A model generated the notes under the pieces. It did not search any database and had not been told where the DNA came from. It saw only the letters and a list, made by a program, of their open reading frames with translations. Shown here one piece after another: positions 57,074-64,000 of a DNA stretch of 64,000 nucleotides. Source of the stretch: Amoebidium appalachense (taxonomy: Eukaryota > Ichthyosporea); contig CAVNZM010000005.1 in NCBI GenBank assembly GCA_963693365.1, positions 7,564,001 through 7,628,000 on the forward strand, read 5' to 3'. Within the stretch, counting starts at the first letter, position 1, and each line of letters begins with the position of its first letter. The position numbers and the translations under genes are program-made.

Positions 57074-57653
57074 TGAATGCGGAACACGGTACAAAGTACG
57101 CATACACGACGAGAAGCATGGTGCAGGACATATGCAAAGGCAAACATTCAAGTATGCAACATCAGCCATGTGCACAGTATGCGTCATAAGCAGAGCCCAT
57201 CCTCAGGGAGGACCCAAGTCATCAATTGCGTCTGAGTTTCGACCCCTTAGCCCGCGTATATACGACACTCCAACTCAGACAGCAGCATCAACTGAGCTTG
57301 GGCGGGTCAACCCGTCTTGATCAAAGACGAGCAGGGTTGCTTATGCAAGCAAGGTGAGCAAAACGGTGAAGATGTGTGTGCAAACTAATGCAGTGCAGCG
57401 AAAAATGTGTATGTGCTTACAGATGCACGACACAGAGCAACCATGCCCGGTTGCATGGAAGTAAAGCGGTCTCCACACAGGGGGGGGGGGGGAGGACAAA
57501 TGGATGGGTGAGTGGGTGGGGGGTTGCTCCGGGGAAGGGATGGTGTTGGGGTTGGTGAGCCTGAGGGATAAAGGAGGGTGGGAGTCGTAGAATGTGTGTG
57601 TGTTTGTCTGTGTGTGAGTGTGTGTGTGTGTGTGTGCGTGTGTTGGAAGGTGG

Positions 57654-57684
<31 letters not shown>

Positions 57685-57895
57685 CTACGATCAAAACTTA
57701 GAAGAGTCGGGATGACACGTTCAAACGGCATTCAGAAAGCCTGAAGACAACCGACAAACGTGGTGGAGGGGTGGGGGGGGGGGGGGGGGATTAGAATGCA
57801 TCACACTGTATGGGGTCAAGGGCATAAAACTGAGAGCCCTGCAGTTCTAAAATGGATGGTATGAAAAAAAAGGTGTGTTGTGTGTGTGTATGTGT

Positions 57896-57948
<53 letters not shown>

Positions 57949-58195
57949 AGTCTACCTGTGCCTTGGTGCTACCTTCAGCATGGGCGGACCTGCAGCCATG
58001 AAGGTAAGTCACCTTCCCCCCCAACAAATACAACATTTTGTTCTGCAACTCGTAAACCCATTTCACCCATTTTCTCTTCTCTCCTAAACAATCCATAATC
58101 ACCTTCCCCCACGCACACACCGGCAAACACACCGGGCCCAACCCCAACCACCACCACTCATTTATCACCCACCCAATTGCCAAACACCACTTTTT

Positions 58196-58233
<38 letters not shown>

Positions 58234-58236
58234 ACA

Positions 58237-58310
<74 letters not shown>

Positions 58311-59078
58311 GTGTCAGCTGTCCATCTCCTTTCAACCAACATTACCACCCCCGTACAGAGCATCAAACACAACACAGCCTATCCTCCTTTGATGTCCGTT
58401 CCTACCACTTCAATTCATGTTCTTATCCCATTTTGTTCTCATTATACGTCCCACTCACCCATCAGAACCACACAACACCCCGGTTCCTTGATATACATGA
58501 CAACCACCACCACCACCACCACCACACACACACACAACCCACAAAACCCGGGCATATCGACCCACGCCCACAAAAAGACGGAGAACCAATAATAACAAGA
58601 AAAACAATAGCAGTAACATTAGCAACCATAACAACAACAACATCAACAAAAAAGATTTGGATTAACAAATCATATCAATAACCTTAGAAAAATAATACTA
58701 CTATCATGCAGCACTTTACTTACGCCTGTGCCTCGACCTGCACCAGTTTCTCCCTCAGCCCCTTTGCCTCCTTTTCAAAACCCTCTTTTGCAGTTTTATG
58801 CCCCTCGCTCTCTGCTTTCTGCTTCGCCAACTCCTCCGAAACTTTTGCCTTATCTCCCTCGAGACTCTTGCTCGTCTGTTCCATTTTGCTCTTTTCCTCC
58901 TGAAGAGCCTTTGTGGTCTTTTCAAGTTCTGCTACTTTGCTTTCGTGCGCTTTGCTTGTTTGCGCAGCCTGTTTGTAGTAAAGATGGAGAGGAGAGGGGG
59001 TTGGGGGCGGGGAGGGGGGGGGGGGGGGGGGAGGGGGAGGAGGGGAATGGGTGGGCAGAAGGGTTGTGTTGTGTATGT

Positions 59079-59109
<31 letters not shown>

Positions 59110-60281
59110 GGGAGGGAGGGGACGGTGGGGGAGTGAAACAGCGAGTGAGCGAGTGAGTTTGTGTGTGTGTGTCTGTGTGTCTGTGTGCATGTGTGTGTGT
59201 GCATGTGTGTGTGTGCATGTGTGCATGTGTGTGTGTGTGTGTGTGTGTGTGTTGTGTTTGTCGATTTTGTAACTGACTGAGTGCACGGTGTGGGAACATG
59301 TGCATACCACCAGAGTGTGTACCATAGACCAAAATGTTTGCTGCCCCCCCCTCACCCCCCCCCCCCCTCTCCCCCCCCTTACACTCATCCCCGCAACATG
59401 TGTACACACACCAACATCAGCACCCCCTCCCCCCTCCTCCTCCCCCCCCCCCCCCCCCCTACCTCTTTATTCCCAAAACAACACACACCGACATACAAAG
59501 ACACAGACACGCCAACTTTCCTGTCCTGGTCAATACCCAACTCTCTTCTCCACCCCTATTTTCCACTTCTGTTTTTTCATCCCCCCTCCCTTATTTTGAC
59601 CAGCCTCACACTTACACCCACCAGTTCCCCACATCGGGTCAGTCCCTCACAACTCTTACTGTGGAGCGTCCCCTCCCCCCTCCACCCTTCACCCTATCCC
59701 CACCCCCTTCCCCCACACACACACCCACCCACCCACTCCCCCACCCTACTCCAGCCCCCCCATCCCTTTCACAACAACAAAACAAACACAATTACATCCA
59801 CACACGCAAAACCAAAAAGCCCATCCCCCCCCCCCCTCCCCCCCCATCCCCCCCGCCCCGACCGCCTCTTCTCCCCCCTCCGTCTAACCCTCCCTCTCCT
59901 AACAAGTACCCCCATAACCCCCCCTTCCCTCGGACACACTTATCCCCCCCCCCCCAACTCCCCTCCTCCCTACAACCACCAACACATCCACAGCTATCAA
60001 ACCCTCTCGCCGCTCCTCCTCCTTAGCTACGTCTCTCCCCCCATCCCCACCCCTTCTTCCCCCCCCTCCCCCAAACAGACACACACCCACACGGTGGCCA
60101 ACACCCACCACCCACCCACACACACACACACACAAAACACCCACCCACCCACTGACATCTTCTCAGCCACACTCACACACACACCCCTACACACCAATAC
60201 CCCCCCCCTCCTTCCCCACCCTCCCCATTCTCACACCCAAACCCACCCACCAACCCACACCCACCCATACACCTGCCCCCT

Positions 60282-60314
<33 letters not shown>

Positions 60315-60343
60315 GACTCCCCCCAACACACACCCACACTCAT

Positions 60344-60386
<43 letters not shown>

Positions 60387-61174
60387 ACACTCACAACCAA
60401 ACCCCCTTTCCCCCCCCCTCCTCACACACACACACACACACCCCTCCCCCGCCCCCGCCCCCCCCTCTCCCTCCCCCCCCCCCCCCCCCCCCCCCCCCCT
60501 TCACACACACGCACCCACCTTTTCCGCCAGCTCCTTGGCGGCCTTTGCAGCCTCCTGTGCGCTCTTCACCTCCACCCTCAGCGCCTCTATCTGCTTGCTG
60601 TTCTCTCCCTGCCACTTGCTCGCCTGCTCCTTGCAGACATGTAATTCCTTCTGTGTGCCATCAAGCAGCCGGAAAGCATCTCCATATTCGTTCATACCGA
60701 GCCAGAGACCGGCCGACAAAGCAATGACAAGAACGAAAAGCAGACCTTGGAGGTTGCAGCAACCACCACGGCTCTCGCGGAACGCCTGAAAACGAAAAAG
60801 GTGGGGGAAGAGAAGAAGAAAAAATGGTTGTGAGTGAATGACAGGTTAGTTGGATTGGTTGATGGAAACGTAACGAAGGTGAGTTGTTGGGATGGTTGGG
60901 GAGGAAAGTGTGGTTGGTGGGAAGGATGTAGCGAGGTAAAAGGCTCAAATCACAAGGCTCTAGGAGGTCTGTGTAGAGCGAGGGAGTTAATCCGTGGGCA
61001 ATATGGGGAGGGACAGAGGGGAAGATGTGTGTACACGATGTTTGTGTATGTGTGTTTGCGTGTGTGAGTGTTTGTGTGTGTGTGTGTGTGTTTATGCGTG
61101 CATGTGTGCGTGTGTGTGCGTTTGTGTGTGTCGGTGTGTGTCGATGTGGGAGTGAGTCTGTGTGTGTGTTCGTG

Positions 61175-61212
<38 letters not shown>

Positions 61213-61223
61213 TTTGTGTGTGT

Positions 61224-61285
<62 letters not shown>

Positions 61286-61467
61286 GTGTGTGTGCGTGTG
61301 CGTGTATCTGAGTGTGTGTGTGTGTGTGTGTTTAGAGGGGAGGGAGGCAGGCAGGAGGGAGCAGCAGGTCAGAGAACCAGAGAACGGGCCCGCGGGGGGA
61401 GAGAATGGGGAAGGGGGAGGGAGGGAGGAAGGGGGAGGGGGAGGGGGAGGGAAGGAGCGGGGCGGGG

Positions 61468-61498
<31 letters not shown>

Positions 61499-61565
61499 AG
61501 GGGCGGGTCGGGGAAGAAAGAGGGTGGGGGGTGGGATTCGAGGGTACCTCAGGTGCCTTTCCCAT
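55401..61565 (-). CDS. Single-pass type II membrane protein with long coiled coil, unknown
   Basis: Not recognised as a named family. Six exons, every junction in phase: 61565-61548, 60785-60519, 58968-58724, 57989-57956 (34-nt microexon), 56493-56425, 55544-55401, giving 258 residues. The N-terminus is short and basic with a CysCys pair at 15-16 (possible palmitoylation), followed by one hydrophobic segment at about 20-37 ([16 protein letters not shown]). Positive-inside suggests a cytosolic N-terminus. Residues about 45-250 are a nearly continuous Lys/Glu/Ala-rich coiled coil ([36 protein letters not shown]) ending CEKAKKST. A tether or scaffold on an endomembrane or the cell surface is inference. 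A leader-intron acceptor ends at 61595. An alternative upstream ATG at 61637 would lie in that intron. Confidence 0.8.
57013..57070 (+). repeat. Poly-G run of 58 nt
   Basis: The poly-C tail, in the opposite strand sense, of the dispersed repeat copy at 57072-57360. Confidence 0.95.
57072..57360 (-). repeat. Dispersed intronic repeat, full-length copy, second subfamily (coiled-coil gene intron 4)
   Basis: 3' half nearly identical to the 24975 copy; 5' half matches the 23355 copy (plus-strand GGTCAACCCGTCTTGATCAA, GAGCAGGGTTGCTTATGCAA). Poly-G of 58 nt on plus at 57013-57070 is its poly-C tail. Sense to the coiled-coil gene. Confidence 0.88.
61170..61330 (+). repeat. (GT)n-rich microsatellite in coiled-coil gene intron 1
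   Basis: GT dinucleotides with occasional TT, CT and CG interruptions; CA-rich in the sense of the gene. Confidence 0.9.
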
Positions 61566-62358
61566 TTTCAGAGGTATTTTTAGAGAGTCCCTGCCTGTGA
61601 AAAAAGAAGAAGCGTTCGCACTTGAAAAAAAACACAAAGAAGTCTTGAGGGTGTTGAGGCGCCTGAATTTACTTCACAGCTGTGTACATTCCTGGCACTG
61701 AATCTACTCCTTATTTGGACTTAGTTTTACGATTTAGACCAATCATATTGCACTTCATCCCCAGAAAAAGAAATTCTTTTAGAAAAATGAAGTGATAATC
61801 CGCCACTCATAGCCTCGCATGAATCAGCGGTGTGGGCCTTGGGTGGCGGATGGGTACAGAAAGCTCTAACTGCTATTGAAACTAAAAAAGAAGTCGTGTT
61901 TTGAAAAAAAAATATAATATTATTTTTTTATCAATGAGTTTTTTTTTGGAATAGTTTTCTCCAAAGTGGGCCTTGCTCGTTGTATGATAATGCAAAACAA
62001 ACATCTCAAATACACCAATCATTGTAGCCCTAGCGACCAACATTTTTGCCGATACATTCTTAATTCCTCGGGAGTCGCTTCTTCCCATGATGTGCATTTT
62101 CATTTTCTTGCCGGTAGTGACACAGCCGCTGATCAGGCACTGCAGTCATACGGAACAACAAAAAGCTTCCGGGTAGCCAGTGCAGCGCCACATGTACAGC
62201 TGCCAGGCAGTGGCTTACGTAGCCGCAAGCTGTGCACGGTGCTCAGCCAATTGATATCGATATATGGGGGAGTGATTGCCGCTGGTTTTACTGTAGGCAT
62301 TTTTGAATGTCGATTGAATGGGACAGTGTGGCACGTGGGCAGTATACGTAGTATTGAG

Positions 62359-62392
<34 letters not shown>

Positions 62393-63813
62393 CCCACCGC
62401 CCTCCCCCCCCCCCCCCCCCCCCCCCCTCCCTCTCTCCTCCACCCCCCGGCCCGACCCGCCCTCCCTCCCCAAGCTGACCACCGGGGTGGTGGCCCGGGT
62501 TCCCCGCCCTCCCCTCCGAGTCCCCCCCCCCCCCCCCCCCTCCCCCCCCCCCCCCCCCCCCCCCCATATGGCCATATGCCCCCCCCCCCCCCCCCGCCCG
62601 CCCGCCCCCCCCAACCGCCCCCCCGGTCGCCCCCTTCCCCCCAATCTAGATATATCGATCTCTCCCTCCCCTCCCCTCTCATCCACCACCATCACCAAGA
62701 CTACTTTTAATAATACCTTTTACCTTCGTTTTAGCCAGCGCTTGGATTTTTGATGAGGGCAGGGCCCTGCATTATCGTGCACCGCTGAACATGTTGCTGG
62801 GAGTGTTCGTCCTCGACTTGTGTGCCATGGATACATAGGTGTGGGTGTGTGTATATTAGTTACGTCAACTTCAGCATTGAAGGTGGGTGTGTTTGACAGC
62901 ATGTACCTAATAATGCGCAATACATTCGACACAGTGGCTGCTAACCATAACCGTTAGTGGCCTGTGTGACCGTTGCATAGGGCCCTATGAACGTACGTCG
63001 TACCACATCTGCAAGTTGTCTCAGTGGACGCCATGCGCATGCGCAAACTTTGCGAATATACATAGCATTTCACGTGTACCAGACTCAATGTGTGCACGCG
63101 TGTGGGGGTCACGGCGCATGTGTGTGTCTGCGCCGATTTTTTTGTGTGTGGTTGTGTATGCATCTGTGTGTGTGTTGTGTGTGTCACTGTGTGTCAGAGG
63201 TTGGGAGTCAGTTTACTAAACTCCTTCCGGGCACAAATTTGCACGCACGTGCCTTCCGCATCATAATGACGATGCATGATGCATGGATGATTTGCGCCAG
63301 ACAACTTACCGGGGGAAGGAGTTTGCTCACGGGGGTACATCCCCCAGAGACATTTTAAGTTAGCCTCTTTTCCGAGCTATGTAGATTCGCTTCCGGCAGG
63401 GACTCCCCATTTGCAGGGGTTCTCTGTGATAGATTTTCTCCTAAATTCGGCTAAGTTTGATTTGGTAGTTTTGGCGTTGTCTTTCTTGTACATGTCTAGG
63501 TCCCCACCCAGTCACGGGTGCATAGTTATCCTGTAAATCCATTTTATGTTATATCTAGGGTGAGGGAGGGGGAGGGGGAGATGGTGAGTGAGGCGGAAGG
63601 GGCTGGAAGCTGCCGGGGGGGGGGGGGGGGGGGGGGGGGGGAGGTGGACTGGCTGCCGGATCGTTTCAAACGATGGAGCACACAAAGCAGCCTGTGACCT
63701 TGCAAAGAACACACAACGAGTATGCATCCGGCAGAAGAAGAGCGCCAGCACTAATTCAGTAGTGGGAAACGGTGTGTGTGTGTGAGGGGGGGGGGGGGGG
63801 GGGGGGGGGGAGG

Positions 63814-63859
<46 letters not shown>

Positions 63860-63999
63860 TGCGTGTGTGTATCAGTGTGGGGGAGGTGGGAGGGGTGGGG
63901 CTGGGGGGTGGGTGGGTGGGTGTGTGTGTGTGTGGGGGGGGGGGGGGGAGCGCGGGGGCCCTGGGGAGGGGGGAGGGAGGGAGGGGCGATGATATGCAT
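61566..63999. other. Upstream flank of the coiled-coil gene, no confident gene
   Basis: CCAAT boxes on the plus strand at about 61739 and 62015. A plus-strand open stretch at 61966-62360 ends at GAG/GTCCCC followed by poly-C, which looks like an exon-donor arrangement, but its peptide is unfamiliar. A C-rich tract covers 62361-62640. Ordinary sequence at 62690-63540 has no recognised exon. A diverged copy of the dispersed repeat lies at about 63650-63750 (minus), and G/GT arrays fill 63786-63999. Confidence 0.35.
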
Positions 64000-64000
64000 C

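Noticed and set aside
59281-60789. A 502-codon plus-strand ORF through a C/T/CA-rich tract
   Set aside because: It is almost entirely Pro, His, Thr and Ser from CCC, CAC and ACA triplets, lies opposite intron 2 of the coiled-coil gene, and its last part is antisense to a real exon.

Overview
This is nuclear DNA of an intron-rich eukaryote. Every recognisable gene is split by GT-AG introns of about 0.1 to 2.4 kb, there are no operons or Shine-Dalgarno sites, and the introns are packed with (CA)n/(GT)n microsatellites, poly-C/poly-G runs of up to about 70 nt and C/T-rich tracts. A protist or simple holozoan fits, but nothing in the sequence fixes the taxon. All gene models below were assembled by hand from splice sites, codon phase and remembered family sequences.

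Layout. (1) 1-5169, minus: uracil-DNA glycosylase UNG with an N-terminal PIP box; the 3' end runs off the window. (2) 5170-6213: a shared, divergent promoter region. (3) 6214-14349, plus: an 11-exon branched-chain amino-acid aminotransferase. (4) 16276-20942, plus: a 5-exon aminoacylase-1 (M20 peptidase family). (5) 22275-27581, minus: a 7-exon PSF1 subunit of the GINS replication complex, with a palindromic E2F-type site and CCAAT boxes farther upstream. (6) 31449-39021, minus: a 6-exon secreted, mucin-like Thr/Pro-rich protein of unknown function. (7) 39.3-42.5 kb: unassigned sequence with two overlapping ORFs and a long (GA)n array. (8) 42903-52421, minus: a decayed Ty3/gypsy-type retrotransposon (Gag-protease, RT, RNase H, integrase), itself interrupted by a 1.7-kb nested element flanked by ACTAG duplications. 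(9) 55401-61565, minus: a 6-exon single-pass membrane protein with a long coiled coil. (10) 61566-63999: no confident gene.

UNG (base-excision repair, probably PCNA-linked) and PSF1 (replication initiation) are both S-phase functions, and both have E2F-like sequence upstream. BCAT and aminoacylase-1 are adjacent amino-acid metabolism genes in the same orientation. This may be coincidence.

The most unusual signal is a dispersed repeat (about 300 bp when full length, often only its 3' half of about 110 bp) found in introns of five of the six genes. All ten clear copies lie in the same orientation as the host transcript, and most end in poly-C. Sense-strand poly-C bias, microsatellite-embedded splice sites and a four-times repeated 5' splice site in BCAT suggest that repeats have shaped, and perhaps created, introns here.
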